Positions 1-9,800 of a DNA stretch of 64,000 nt are shown in pieces (the stretch's first letter is position 1; every line of letters begins with the position of its first letter). The notes under the pieces are model-generated. The model was not told the DNA's origin. It did not search any database and saw only the letters and a program-made list of their open reading frames with translations. Origin of the DNA: Kribbella soli. GTDB lineage: Bacteria > Actinomycetota > Actinomycetes > Propionibacteriales > Kribbellaceae. The DNA lies in NCBI RefSeq assembly GCF_004331345.1, contig NZ_SJJZ01000003.1, forward strand, positions 558,001-622,000. Reading direction: 5' to 3'. Both the position numbers and the translations under genes were made by a program.

Positions 1-1
1 C

Positions 2-1327
2 TGGCCCGACGTACCGCGGATCGCGTTGACCGCGACGGCGACCGAGGCGACGCACCAGGAGATCGCGACCCGGTTGAAGCTCGACGAGGCGAAACACTTC
101 GTCGCGAGCTTCGACCGGCCGAACATCCAGTACCGGATCGTCCCGAAGGACAGCCCGCAGCGACAACTGCTCGGCCTGCTCCGCACCGAGCACGCCGGCG
201 ACGCGGGCATCGTGTACTGCCTGTCCCGCAACAGCGTCGAGAAGACCGCGGCCTTCCTGACCCAGAACGGGATCGAGGCCGTGCCGTATCACGCGGGCCT
301 CGACAGCCGGACCCGCGCGACGAACCAGGCGCGGTTCCTGCGCGAGGACGGGCTGGTCGTGGTCGCCACGATCGCGTTCGGGATGGGGATCGACAAGCCG
401 GACGTCCGGTTCGTCGCGCATCTCGATCTGCCGAAGTCGGTCGAGGGGTACTACCAGGAGACCGGTCGTGCTGGGCGGGACGGACAGCCCTCGACCGCGT
501 GGCTGGCGTACGGGCTGCAGGACGTCGTACAGCAGCGGAAGATGATCGACACGTCCGAGGGCGACCTCGCGCATCGACGGCGGCTGAGTTCGCATCTCGA
601 CGCGATGCTGGCGCTGTGCGAGACCGTGCAGTGCCGCCGGTCGCAGCTGCTGGCGTACTTCGGTCAGCAGGGTGCAACGTGCGGGAACTGCGATACCTGC
701 CTGACGCCGCCGGAGTCGTGGGACGGGACGATCGCGGCGCAGAAGCTGCTGTCGACCGTGTACCGGCTGCAGCACGAGCGCGGGCAGAAGTTCGGGGCCG
801 GGCAGCTGATCGACATCCTGCTCGGCAAGGAGACCGAGAAGGTCAAGCAGTTCCGGCATGACCAGCTGACGGTGTTCGGGATCGGCACCGAGCTGAAGGA
901 CCCCGAGTGGCGTGGCGTGATCCGGCAACTGCTCGCGCTCCGGTTGCTCGCCGTCGAGGGCGACTACGGCACCCTCGTGCTGACCGAGGAGAGCGGCGAG
1001 GTGCTCGGCAAGCGGCGCGAGGTGATGATGCGCCGGGAGCCCGAGCGGGTCCGGTCTTCGAGCAGGTCGTCGGGCGGGAAGAAGGCGGCGGCGGCCGATC
1101 TGCCACCGGAGGCGGCGCCGGTGTTCGAGCGGTTGCGCGCGTGGCGGGCGGCCGTGGCCAAGGAGCAGGGAGTTCCGGCGTACGTCATCTTCCACGACGC
1201 GACGCTGCGACAGATCGCCACCGACCGGCCGTCGTCGCTGGCCGAGCTGGGCACGATCAGCGGCATCGGCGAGAACAAGCTGACCAAGTACGGCGACGGC
1301 GTACTCGAGACTCTCGCCGAGGAGTGA
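2..1327 (+). CDS. recQ: RecQ-family ATP-dependent DNA helicase (5' end outside window)
   Basis: 3'-5' DNA helicase of recombination and repair. The frame is open at the left edge, so the N-terminal Walker A half lies outside; 441 residues are visible. They begin inside the RecA-like domain 1 motif reading ALTATAT and continue with the second helicase domain (motif VATIAFGMGIDKPDVR, then QETGRAGRDG). A four-cysteine zinc-binding module follows (C-x4-C and CGNCDTC), then a winged-helix RQC region, and a C-terminal HRDC domain ending SGIGENKLTKYG. Domain order is that of bacterial RecQ. No terminator is obvious before the next gene, 80 bp downstream. Identity is secure; only the start is missing. 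Confidence 0.95.
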   Translation, partial: WPDVPRIALTATATEATHQEIATRLKLDEAKHFVASFDRPNIQYRIVPKDSPQRQLLGLLRTEHAGDAGIVYCLSRNSVEKTAAFLTQNGIEAVPYHAGLDSRTRATNQARFLREDGLVVVATIAFGMGIDKPDVRFVAHLDLPKSVEGYYQETGRAGRDGQPSTAWLAYGLQDVVQQRKMIDTSEGDLAHRRRLSSHLDAMLALCETVQCRRSQLLAYFGQQGATCGNCDTCLTPPESWDGTIAAQKLLSTVYRLQHERGQKFGAGQLIDILLGKETEKVKQFRHDQLTVFGIGTELKDPEWRGVIRQLLALRLLAVEGDYGTLVLTEESGEVLGKRREVMMRREPERVRSSSRSSGGKKAAAADLPPEAAPVFERLRAWRAAVAKEQGVPAYVIFHDATLRQIATDRPSSLAELGTISGIGENKLTKYGDGVLETLAEE

Positions 1328-1406
1328 TGTCGAATCGTGCTGCCGGTCTTCGACGCGTAGGCACAGGGTGCGGACCAGCCGTGCCTGCGAGGTTGGGAGA
1401 ACGATC

Positions 1407-2000
1407 ATGTCTTCATCCGTGCTGTTGATGTCGATGTCCGCCGACGGCTACATCGCGGGGCCGGACGACCGGCCGGGCAACCCCGGCGGCGACGACTTCA
1501 TGCGGTTGCACGAGTGGTACCTGAACGCGGACGGCGAGGTGGGCCGCCCGGACGGCGAGCCCGGTGAGATCTGGGACGAGCTGCATTCGACGGGCGCGAC
1601 CCTGGTCGGTCGGCGTACGGCGGAGCAGGTCGACTACTACGGCGGCGACCATCACGGCGTACCGATCTTCGTCCTCAGCCGCGACCCGTCACCGGTGGAC
1701 TACGAGAACGTCCACGTCGTGAGCGACATCGAGACCGCGATGGCGCAGGCCAAGGCAGCGGCCGGCGACAAGGACGTGCTGGTGCACGGCGCGGTCACCG
1801 CACAACTGGCATTGGCGGCCGGGGTCCTCGACGAGCTGCAGATCAGCCAGGTGCCGGTCCTGTTCGGCAGCGGCCTGCGGCTGTTCGACGTACTCCCCGA
1901 ACGCGTCGAACTCGAGATCGTCCGGGTGATCGACACTCCGCGAGCGACGCACCTCCGCTACCGGGTACGTAGATCGGGCAGTTCTACGGCGTCCAGCTGA
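1407..2000 (+). CDS. Dihydrofolate reductase-fold protein (RibD C-terminal family)
   Basis: 197 residues with the RibD C-terminal/DHFR fold: the start reads MSSSVLLMSMSADGYIAG, typical of the family's first strand and NADPH pocket, and a TLVGRRTAEQ segment and late VPVLFGSG loop match the same family. Members are generally NADPH-binding reductases of unknown substrate. The ATG at 1407 is preceded by GGGAGA, which favours it over an upstream in-frame GTG. The 3' end overlaps the convergent LysR gene by 17 bp. True biological substrate cannot be told; trimethoprim-type DHFR or riboflavin reductase activity should not be assumed. Confidence 0.8.
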   Translation: MSSSVLLMSMSADGYIAGPDDRPGNPGGDDFMRLHEWYLNADGEVGRPDGEPGEIWDELHSTGATLVGRRTAEQVDYYGGDHHGVPIFVLSRDPSPVDYENVHVVSDIETAMAQAKAAAGDKDVLVHGAVTAQLALAAGVLDELQISQVPVLFGSGLRLFDVLPERVELEIVRVIDTPRATHLRYRVRRSGSSTASS

Positions 2001-2853
2001 CCGAAGTGGCCAGGGTGGCGAAATCCTGGAGGAGACGGGCGCGCCGGGTGGCGATCCACGCCAGGCAGACCGTGTTCGGAGCGAGGTTGTCGACCGGGAC
2101 CGTGACGACGTCGGGGCGTTGGTAGAAGGTCGCGACGGACAGCGGGATGATCGAGACGCCGTGGCCCGCGGCGACGTGTTCGAGTTTCTCCTCGACGCTG
2201 CGCAGGACGGGGACCGGCTTGGCCGTCCGGGTGCGGAGCTCGACGGCGATGTCGCGCCATTCCGGTACGGCGTCCGGGTCCTGCAGCAGGTGCTCGTCGG
2301 CGAGGTCGGTGATATCGATGACGGGCTTGCCGGCCAGGCGATGATCGGCCGGCAGGGTGGCGACGCGTGGCTCCTCGAACAGCGGGCGAACGGTCAGCCC
2401 GGCCTGATCGATCGGCAGCCGGACGATGCTCACATCGACGCGACCGTCGTGCAGTACGTCGACCTGGTCGTCCCATGTGGTCCGGATCAGCTCGATCTCG
2501 AGGTCGGGATGCGCTTGGCCGAACCCGCGAACCGCCTCGGTCACGGTCAGGCCCGGCATGAAGCCGATCGTGAACGTCTTCGACCCGCGCGCGGCGAGCG
2601 CCACCCTGCGCTGGGTGGCGTCCGCGGCCGCCAGCAGCGGACGGGCGTCGTCGAGCAACTGGCGACCGGCCGCCGTCAGTTCGGTGGCTCGCTTGGTGCG
2701 CAGGAACAACTGCGCCCGGACCTCGTCCTCGAGTGCGCGGATCTGCCGGGACAGCACGGGCTGCGCGATGTGCAGCCGCTCGGCCGCGCGCCCGAAGTGC
2801 AGTTCCTCGGCGACGGCCACGAAGTACCGGAGCTTGCGGAGATCCAGATCCAT
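1984..2853 (-). CDS. LysR-family transcriptional regulator
   Basis: 289 residues, the usual LysR length. The N-terminal winged helix-turn-helix (about residues 4-62: LRKLRYFVAVAEELHFGRAA, then QPVLSRQIRALED) is followed by the substrate-binding domain. It is transcribed divergently from the SDR gene starting at 2954, the classic arrangement in which a LysR protein controls its neighbour and itself. A perfect inverted repeat (7-bp arms, 5-bp spacer) at 2853-2871 touches the start codon and is a good candidate binding site. The co-inducer is unknown. The 3' end overlaps the DHFR-fold gene on the other strand. Confidence 0.9.
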   Translation of the reverse strand: MDLDLRKLRYFVAVAEELHFGRAAERLHIAQPVLSRQIRALEDEVRAQLFLRTKRATELTAAGRQLLDDARPLLAAADATQRRVALAARGSKTFTIGFMPGLTVTEAVRGFGQAHPDLEIELIRTTWDDQVDVLHDGRVDVSIVRLPIDQAGLTVRPLFEEPRVATLPADHRLAGKPVIDITDLADEHLLQDPDAVPEWRDIAVELRTRTAKPVPVLRSVEEKLEHVAAGHGVSIIPLSVATFYQRPDVVTVPVDNLAPNTVCLAWIATRRARLLQDFATLATSVSWTP

Positions 2854-2871
2854 AATACCTTCAGGGTATTA
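2853..2871. promoter_or_regulatory. Candidate LysR operator between divergent genes
   Basis: Perfect dyad: arms TAATACC and GGTATTA around the spacer TTCAG. It overlaps the last base of the LysR start codon and lies 83 bp before the SDR start. LysR sites commonly contain a T-N11-A dyad; here the outer T and A fit that pattern. Binding by this LysR is inferred from position. Confidence 0.6.
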
Positions 2872-2953
2872 CAGCGACCGGAACAGGTCTTGGACGCCGG
2901 CGCCCGGACGGCCGCATCGTGGAAGCGAAATCCCCACCACGAAAGGCAGTTCC

Positions 2954-3655
2954 GTGACTCTGCAGGACCAACGCGTCGTCGTCCTCGGTGGTACGTCGGG
3001 CATCGGGCTCGCGACCGCTCAACTCGCCGCCGCCCAGGGCGCGACCGTGATCGTTGCCTCCAGCAACCCTGAGTCGGTGCGGCTGGCGCTCGCGAGCCTC
3101 CCCGGCTCGGCCACCGGCACAGCCGTCGACCTCACCGACTCCGCTGCTGTGGCGGCGTTCTTCACCGGACTGGATCCGTTCGACCACCTGGTCTTCACGG
3201 CCGGCGAGGCGCTGACGTTGCTCGAGGTCGGCACGATGGACCTCGACCGAGCGCGGGCCGCTTTCGAGCTGCGCTACTTCGGTGCGCTGGGTGCTGTGAG
3301 TGCCGCCGTACCGAAGCTCCGTCCCGGCGGTTCCGTCGTACTCACGACCGGCGCCGCCGCGGACCGACCAGGACCCGGCTGGTCGGTCGCCGCGAGTATC
3401 TGCGGCGCGGTGGACTCCCTCGTCCGGGCTCTCGCCCTCGAACTCGCCCCGCTCCGCGTCAACGCCGTCAAACCCGGTGTCGTCCGTACGCCGCTGTGGC
3501 GCGGCGCCCTCGAGTACGACGAGACCGCCCGCCACCTGCCCGTCCAACGCGTCGGCGAACCCGAGGACATCGCCGCCGCCTACGTCTACCTGATGAACCA
3601 GCCGTACGCGACCGGCTCGATCGTCAGCGTCGACGGCGGACACGTCCTCGTCTGA
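2954..3655 (+). CDS. Short-chain dehydrogenase/reductase-like protein lacking the YxxxK motif
   Basis: 233 residues with a Rossmann fold: nucleotide-binding GGTSGIG at residues 12-18, an acidic DLTD at the adenine pocket, and the C-terminal PGVVRTPLW and GSIVSVDGGH strands typical of SDRs. Where classical SDRs carry Tyr-x-x-x-Lys, this one reads VAASI (residues 145-149), so both catalytic residues appear replaced. The reaction is therefore uncertain. The GTG start has GAAAGG 7 bp upstream; reading frames further upstream run antisense to the LysR gene and are rejected. Divergent from the LysR gene, its likely regulator. Confidence 0.85.
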   Translation: MTLQDQRVVVLGGTSGIGLATAQLAAAQGATVIVASSNPESVRLALASLPGSATGTAVDLTDSAAVAAFFTGLDPFDHLVFTAGEALTLLEVGTMDLDRARAAFELRYFGALGAVSAAVPKLRPGGSVVLTTGAAADRPGPGWSVAASICGAVDSLVRALALELAPLRVNAVKPGVVRTPLWRGALEYDETARHLPVQRVGEPEDIAAAYVYLMNQPYATGSIVSVDGGHVLV

Positions 3656-3682
3656 GTCGGAGCTCGGAGATTCCCGTACGAG

Positions 3683-4054
3683 TCAGGCCTGGGAGATGTA
3701 GAGGCGGTTTCCGTCGGGGTCGCGGAGGCTGAACATCGGCGGGACGCCCGGCCACTCCAGCAGTTCGTCGGTGTCGACGCCGGCGCCGAGGAAGTGCTCG
3801 TGAGCCGCCTTCGCGTCCGGGCTCGCCATCCGGATGCCGGTGTCGACGCCGGCCGGGTTGCCCTCGCTCGCGGGGACAAGGGCGATGCTCCCCGCGGCCC
3901 CCGACGGCGCGACCACGATCCACCGCCCACCGAGCTGCGGCAACGGCGCATCCATCACCACCTCGAACCCCAACGTCTCGGTGTAGAACGCCACCGCCCG
4001 GTCCTGATCGCTCACCGGTACGCCGACGGTACGAATCTCGCTGATGTAGTTCAT
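3683..4054 (-). CDS. VOC-superfamily (glyoxalase/bleomycin-resistance-like) protein
   Basis: 123 residues forming one vicinal-oxygen-chelate domain: the opening VGVPVSDQDRAVAFYTETLG and the closing FSLRDPDGNRLYISQ are hallmark strands. Single-domain VOC proteins act as dimers in metal-dependent isomerases, dioxygenases or drug-binding proteins; substrate cannot be predicted here. The ATG at 4054 is preceded by GAAGGAG, so longer in-frame starts are rejected. Convergent with the SDR gene, 27 bp apart. Confidence 0.85.
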   Translation of the reverse strand: MNYISEIRTVGVPVSDQDRAVAFYTETLGFEVVMDAPLPQLGGRWIVVAPSGAAGSIALVPASEGNPAGVDTGIRMASPDAKAAHEHFLGAGVDTDELLEWPGVPPMFSLRDPDGNRLYISQA

Positions 4055-4132
4055 GACGATTTCTCCTTCGTGAAGAGGTGCTTTCACTCCGGAGGTAGAA
4101 CCCGATCCACGCTTTTCGACATCGCCGCGGCA

Positions 4133-4191
4133 ACTTTGTGCACCGGATCCGCAGATCGAGCGCCCCGACGTACGGACGTCATGCACAAAGT
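4133..4191. repeat. Inverted repeat upstream of the VOC gene
   Basis: Arms ACTTTGTGCA (4133-4142) and TGCACAAAGT (4182-4191) are perfect over 10 bp with a 39-bp interval, and similarity continues imperfectly outward. It lies 79 bp upstream of the VOC start codon. It could be a looping or paired operator site, or part of a transcribed hairpin; nothing further can be shown. Confidence 0.5.
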
Positions 4192-4210
4192 CGCGGAGTG
4201 CTGGGTCCAT

Positions 4211-4251
4211 AGAGAAGCCCCGGACGCCTGTGGTCAGGCGGTCCGGGGCTT
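4211..4251 (-). terminator. Strong hairpin terminator after the DUF3352 gene
   Basis: Perfect 13-bp arms (AGAAGCCCCGGAC at 4211-4223 and its complement at 4239-4251), loop including GCCT/AGGC pairing. It begins 15 bp beyond the DUF3352 stop and would end the leftward dnaE-side transcript. Confidence 0.8.
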
Positions 4252-4265
4252 CTTCTGCGGTTCTA

Positions 4266-6110
4266 CTACTTGGCGACTACGCGGAGGCTGATTTCTGCCT
4301 CGCCGTCGCCGGTGGAGCGGGTGACGATGCCGGCCGAGCGGAGCGCGGCCAGGTCCTTGTCGTCGGAGAACCGGTCGCTGACCGAGCCGGCCGCCTCGAA
4401 GTCGACGTACCCGATCATCACCGCGCCCTTGGTGTCGGGCAGCGCCTGCTTGAAGTTCTCCGTCTGGCCGAGGTTGCCGCCCTTCAGCACCTGGTCGGCG
4501 TAGTCCTTGCTGGTCGAGACGACGAGCGTGTCGTCGTCCTTCGCGGTCTCGATCGGGATGTTGGCCGACGAACGCTGGCGGAGCAGCGTGGTCAGCTTCT
4601 GCACGACCGGCTCGGCCTTCGCCGGGTCGGTCTCCATCCGGGCCGCGATCTTCGGGCCGTCGGCGGTGTCCTTGTCGATCGAGACCGACAGGTTCTTGCC
4701 GGCCAGGCTCTTCAGGTCGTCCGGCAGCTTCAGGCCGGTCTCCTGCGCGATCCGGTCGATCATCGGCTGAAGGTTCTCGCCGCCCGCCTTCTGCACCTGC
4801 GCCCAGGCGGTGTCGATCAGGTTCTCGCCGCCGGAGATCGCGATCGCGCCGGCCGTACCGTCCGGCAGCTTCGTGACCAGGTCGCCGGCGTCGGCAGCAC
4901 CCACCTTGACGCTCTTGTCGCCGTGCGCGATGCCCTTCAGCTCGACGTACGACGCGTCGAACCGCAGCGCCACCGCGGCGCTGGCGTCACCGAGACCGGA
5001 CAGCTGACCGGAGTCGACCTTGCCGCTGATCGAGGCCAGGCCCTTGGCGTCCGCCCAGCCCGAGATGAAGCCCTGCTCGCCGAGCTTGTCCATGTCCGCG
5101 CTGAACTTGGCGTTCTTGCTCAGCGGGTTGTCCTTCGCCGTGGCGATCGCCGCGTCGACGGTCGCCTGGTCCTCGGACAGCAGCATGTAGCCGTTGCTGA
5201 ACGCGCGACCGGGCTTCTCGTCCTCGTTCGCCAGCAGCTTGTCCATGCCCTTGGTCGCGGCGTCCTCGTCCTTGACCTCGACCGCGACCACCGGGACCGG
5301 ATCGTCCTTGCCCTCGGCCGGCGGCAGCGCGGCGAAACCGGCGCGGTCGCCCAGCCACGGCTTGATGTCCTTGTCGTAGTCGACCTCGGCGAGGTCGTCC
5401 CCGGCAGACTTCTTGATCTGCTCGAACAGCTTCTGCTTCAGGTCGTCCTGGTCACTGGTGAGGCCCAGGTTGTCCTTCACGGACGGGAACTTCATCATGA
5501 ACCGGATCGCCGCGACCTTCTGGCCGGCGGACGGGTTCAGGTCCACGCGGACGTAACCGACCGCGGTGCCCGGCAGGACGTCGGCCGGCTGCTTGCCGCC
5601 GCCGCCGAGCTTGCCGTAGGCAAAGATGCCGCCGCCCGCGACCACCAGCACCATCGCCAGTGCGGCGATGATCGGGATCAGCTTGCCGCGCTTCTTCTTC
5701 GGCTCCGGCTGCCACTGCTGCGGGCCGCCGTACCCGGGACCCTGCGGCGGCTGCCCACCGACATGCATCTGCTCGTACGACGGCTGACCCGGCTGGCTCG
5801 GCTGACCCGGCTGCCCGTAGCCACCCTGGCCGTACGGCGCACCGCCGTACTGCCCGCCCTGCTGAGGCTGGGGCGCACCGTGCTGCGGGCCCTGCGGACC
5901 TTGGGGGCCGCCGTACTGCGGGCCACCCTGCTGCGGGCCGCCGTACTGCTGGCCCTGCTGCGGGTGCTGCTGCGGATAACCCTGTGGGCCGCCCTGCTGG
6001 CCCGGCTGCTGGCCCTGCTGGGGCCAGGAGTTCTGGCCCTGCGGCGGGCCGTAGTGCGGCTGCTGACCGCCGGCACCTGGGTACGTGGGTGGTTGGTTCT
6101 GGTCGGACAT
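4266..6110 (-). CDS. DUF3352 membrane-anchored protein with Gln/Pro/Gly-rich N-terminus
   Basis: 614 residues. The first ~170 residues are low-complexity Gln, Gly, Pro and Tyr repeats, cytoplasmic and disordered; a Lys/Arg patch (PKKKRGK) precedes one transmembrane helix (IPIIAALAMVLVVAGGGIFAYG), and the rest is a large extracytoplasmic DUF3352 domain starting PADVLPGTAVGYVRVD. Function of DUF3352 is unknown. The ATG at 6110 has GGGAG upstream. It follows the four-helix membrane gene by 47 bp in the same direction and is closed by the terminator at 4211-4251. Tail composition resembles tails seen on other actinobacterial envelope proteins. Confidence 0.85.
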   Translation of the reverse strand: MSDQNQPPTYPGAGGQQPHYGPPQGQNSWPQQGQQPGQQGGPQGYPQQHPQQGQQYGGPQQGGPQYGGPQGPQGPQHGAPQPQQGGQYGGAPYGQGGYGQPGQPSQPGQPSYEQMHVGGQPPQGPGYGGPQQWQPEPKKKRGKLIPIIAALAMVLVVAGGGIFAYGKLGGGGKQPADVLPGTAVGYVRVDLNPSAGQKVAAIRFMMKFPSVKDNLGLTSDQDDLKQKLFEQIKKSAGDDLAEVDYDKDIKPWLGDRAGFAALPPAEGKDDPVPVVAVEVKDEDAATKGMDKLLANEDEKPGRAFSNGYMLLSEDQATVDAAIATAKDNPLSKNAKFSADMDKLGEQGFISGWADAKGLASISGKVDSGQLSGLGDASAAVALRFDASYVELKGIAHGDKSVKVGAADAGDLVTKLPDGTAGAIAISGGENLIDTAWAQVQKAGGENLQPMIDRIAQETGLKLPDDLKSLAGKNLSVSIDKDTADGPKIAARMETDPAKAEPVVQKLTTLLRQRSSANIPIETAKDDDTLVVSTSKDYADQVLKGGNLGQTENFKQALPDTKGAVMIGYVDFEAAGSVSDRFSDDKDLAALRSAGIVTRSTGDGEAEISLRVVAK

Positions 6111-6157
6111 ATGCTCCCTCGCTGGCTCCGGTGGCCTCACCGCCGGACCTGCAAAGG

Positions 6158-6817
6158 CTAGTGGACCGGCGGTGCAGAGTCAGACGCAGCAGGTTGCGAA
6201 GTGGTTGCAACCGGGTCCGCGCGCCAGGTAGTGGCCGCGATGATCGCGCACGCCAACGCGGCGCCGACCAGCCAGGAAGCCGCCGGAGTCCAGGTGTGCA
6301 GCTCCAGCGGGGCCGCGACCAGATCGCCCGGGTGCGCGGCCCGAAGCCGCGCATCGAGCGGGTCGTGCCCGAGCAGCATCCCGACACCCCACGACACTCC
6401 GGCGCCGAGGCACGCACCGAGCGTGACGATCGCAACGGACCACGGACCGTAGTTCCGCAGCCACCAGAACAACGCGCCGCCGAGCACCAGTGCCGCGACG
6501 AACCCGATCGCGGTGAACGTCCCGTCCGGCCCGAAGATCCGGGTCATCTGCTCCTCGCCCAGCGCGCCACCCTGCTCGTCCACGGTGTACTGCGCCAGCG
6601 GCGAGAACTGCTGCCACGCCCACCCGGCCACGACGCCCGCGACCAGGAACACCACCACAGTCACCAGAATCGCCTTGGCCCACGGCAACCGCGCCTCCTC
6701 CACCACCGGACCCCCGAACGGGTTCAACGACGGCGGTGCCAGGTACGGCGACGACGGCTGCCCGGACTGCGGCTGTGGAGGTTGTGGTGGTTGACTCACG
6801 ACGCCAGTGTGACGCAT
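6158..6817 (-). CDS. Four-helix membrane protein, DUF2567-like
   Basis: About 219 residues: a Pro/Gln/Ser-rich cytoplasmic start, then four hydrophobic helices (ILVTVVVFLVAGVVAG; IGFVAALVLGGALFWWL; VAIVTLGACLGAGVSWG; WLVGAALACAIIAATTW). The pattern and the Trp/Gly residues resemble mycobacterial DUF2567 proteins; the assignment is tentative. The start is uncertain: ATG at 6817 is given, with an in-frame GTG at 6826 and another at 6799. It begins just after the dnaE stop and is probably co-transcribed with it. Function unknown. Confidence 0.7.
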   Translation of the reverse strand: MRHTGVVSQPPQPPQPQSGQPSSPYLAPPSLNPFGGPVVEEARLPWAKAILVTVVVFLVAGVVAGWAWQQFSPLAQYTVDEQGGALGEEQMTRIFGPDGTFTAIGFVAALVLGGALFWWLRNYGPWSVAIVTLGACLGAGVSWGVGMLLGHDPLDARLRAAHPGDLVAAPLELHTWTPAASWLVGAALACAIIAATTWRADPVATTSQPAASDSAPPVH

Positions 6818-6832
6818 GGGTTCCACAATCGA

Positions 6833-9800
6833 TCAGCTGGCCAGGCAGGAGGGGCCCAGGAGGGCTTTCAGGTCGGCCATCAGCGATGAGGTGGGGGTTA
6901 CTCGGAAGCGGTCGCCGATGCGCATCACGGTGGTCTTCTGGCGGGCCTGGAGGCGCAGGTGGACCTCCGTCATGCCGGGGTGTGAGGTCAGGATGTCCTT
7001 CAGTTGGTCGACGACCGGCGGCGTGCAGCGGTTGACCGGCATCGTGAGGACGACCGGGCCGCTCGGACCCTCGGTGAGGTCCGGGACGACGACCTCGTCG
7101 CCGCTCAGTTCGAGCCGGTCCTCGCGGCGGCGTACCCGGCCCTTCATCAGGATGATCGCGTCGTTGGTGAGCAGGTGCGCGTGCAGCTGGTACGCCGAGG
7201 AGAACATCATCACCTCGATCGAACCTTCGAGGTCCTCGATGGTGACGATCGCGTAGATGTCGCCGCGCTTGTTCACCTTCCGCTGGACCGCGGTCACCAG
7301 GCCGCCGATCGTCACCCGGCTGCCGTCCGGCCGCTCCTCGTCGGCGAGCAACTGACCGATCGTGCAGTCGCTGCCGTTGGTGAGGACGTGCTCGACGCCG
7401 AACAGCGGGTGGTCGGACACGTACAGCCCCAGCATGTCGCGCTCGTGCGCCAACTTGGTGGCCTTGTCCCACTCCTCGATCTCCGGGACGGTCACGGTCA
7501 GGCGGCTGTTGCCCTCGCCCTCGTCCGCGTCGTCGTCGCCCATCGAGAACAGGTCGAACTGCCCGTGCGCCTCGTTCCGCTTCAGGTCGATGGCCTCGTC
7601 GACGGCCTGCTCGTGCACCGCGACGATCGCCCGCCGGGCGTGGCTCATCGAGTCGAACGAGCCGGCCTTGGCCAGCGACTCGATGACACGCTTGTTGCAG
7701 ACCGGCAGCGGCACCTTGTCGATGAAGTCGACGAAGTCGGTGAACCGGCCCTTCTCCTCGCGGGCCGCGACGACCTCGGCGACCACGTTCACTCCGACGT
7801 TGCGGATCGCGGACAGGCCGAAGCGGATGTCGGTGCCGACCGGGGTGAAGTTCGAGTCCGACTCGTTGACGTCCGGCGGCAGCACCTTGATGCCCATCCG
7901 GCGGCACTCGTTCAGGTAGATGGCCATCTTGTCCTTGTCGTCCTTCACGGACGTCAGGACGGCAGCCATGTACTCCGCCGGGTAGTTCGCCTTCATGTAC
8001 GCGGTCCAGTACGAGACCAGCCCGTACGCCGCGGAGTGCGCCTTGTTGAACGCGTAGTCGGAGAACGGCAGCAGAACGTCCCACAGCGCCTTGACCGACG
8101 CGTCGGAGAACCCGTTCGACTTCATGCCCTCGGCGAAGCCGACGTACTCGGCGTCCAGCACCTCGCGCTTCTTCTTGCCCATCGCCCGGCGGAGCAGGTC
8201 CGCCTTGCCGAGCGTGTAGCCGGCCAGGCGCTGGGCGATCTCCATCACCTGCTCCTGGTACACGATCAGGCCGTAGGTAACGCCGAGCACCGGTTCGAGC
8301 GCGACCGCGAGCTCGTCGTGCGGGTAGCTGATCTCCTGCTGCCCGTTCTTGCGCAGCGCGTAGTTGGTGTGGCTGTTCGCACCCATCGGGCCCGGCCGGT
8401 AGAGCGCCGTACTCGCGGAGATGTCCTCGAAGTTGTCCGGCTTCATCAGCCGCAGCAGCGCCCGCATCGGCCCGCCGTCGAACTGGAAGACGCCGAGCGT
8501 GTCACCGCGCGCCAGCAGGTCGTACGTCGGTTTGTCGTCGAGGTCCTTGCTCAGCTTGTCGAGGTCGACCGAGATCCCGTGCGCGGCCTCGATGTTCTTG
8601 ACCGCGTCGTCCATGATCGTCAGGTTCCGCAGGCCCAGGAAGTCCATCTTGACCAGGCCGAGCGTCTCGCAGCTCGGGTAGTCGAACTGGGTGATGATCT
8701 GGCCGTCCTGCTCGCGGCGCATGATCGGGATCAGCTCGATCAGCGGCTCGCTGGACATGATCACGCCGGCCGCGTGCACACCCCACTGGCGCTTCAGGTT
8801 CTCCAGGCCGCGGGCGGTGTCGACGATCTTGCGGACGTCCTGGTCGCCCTCGTACAGCTGGCGGAACTCGCCGGCCTCGGAGTACCGCTTGTGCTGCGGG
8901 TCGAAGATGCCGGACAGCGGGACGTCCTTGCCCATCACCGCCGGCGGCATCGCCTTGGTGATCCGGTCGCCCATCGCGAACGGGTAGTCCAGCACCCGGC
9001 CGGCGTCCTTGATCGCCTGCTTGGCCTTGATGGTGCCGTAGGTGACGATCATCGCGACCCGGTCGTCGCCGTACTTCTCGGTGACGTAGCGGATCACCTC
9101 GGGGCGGCGACGGTCGTCGAAGTCGATGTCGAAGTCGGGCATCGACATACGTTCCGGGTTCAGGAAGCGCTCGAAGAACAGACCGTGCAGCAGCGGGTCC
9201 AGGTCGGTGATCTTCATCGCGTACGCGCACATCGACCCGGCGCCGGAACCACGGCCCGGGCCGACCCGGATGCCGTTCGCCTTGGCCCAGTTGATGAAGT
9301 CGGCGACGACCAGGAAGTACCCGGCGTACCCCTTCGAGACGATGACCTCGATCTCGTAGTCGGTCCGCTTCCGGACGTCGTCCGGGATGCCGTCGGGATA
9401 CCGGTAGTGCAGGCCGGTCTCCACCTCGGCGACGAACCACGACTCCTCGTTGTGGCCCTCGGGGCACGGGAACCGCGGCATGAACCGGCCCTCGCCCTCG
9501 GTGAAGCTGACGTCGCACTGCTCGGCGATCAGCAGCGTGTTGTCACACGCCTCCGGGTAGTCCTTCCAGACCTCGCGCATCTCGGCCGCGGTCTTGACGT
9601 AGAACTCGTTCGCGTCGAACTTGAACCGGTTCGGGTCGGACAGCGTCGAGCCGGACTGGACACACAGCAGCGCGGCGTGCGCGGTCGAGTCCTCGGGCTT
9701 GGTGTAGTGCAGGTCGTTGGTCGCGACCAGCGGCAGGCCGAGCTCCTTGGCCAGCTTCAGCAGGTCGCCCTGGATGTTCCGCTCGATGCCTAGGCCGTGG

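Noticed and set aside
4230..6161. 643-codon rightward frame opposite the DUF3352 gene
   Set aside because: Leu/Arg/Val/Asp composition arises from the complement of the DUF3352 gene; it also runs across that gene's terminator.
7004..9793. 929-codon rightward open frame opposite dnaE
   Set aside because: High-GC antisense shadow: Val/Arg/Asp/His-rich, no motif, while the other strand encodes a complete DnaE.
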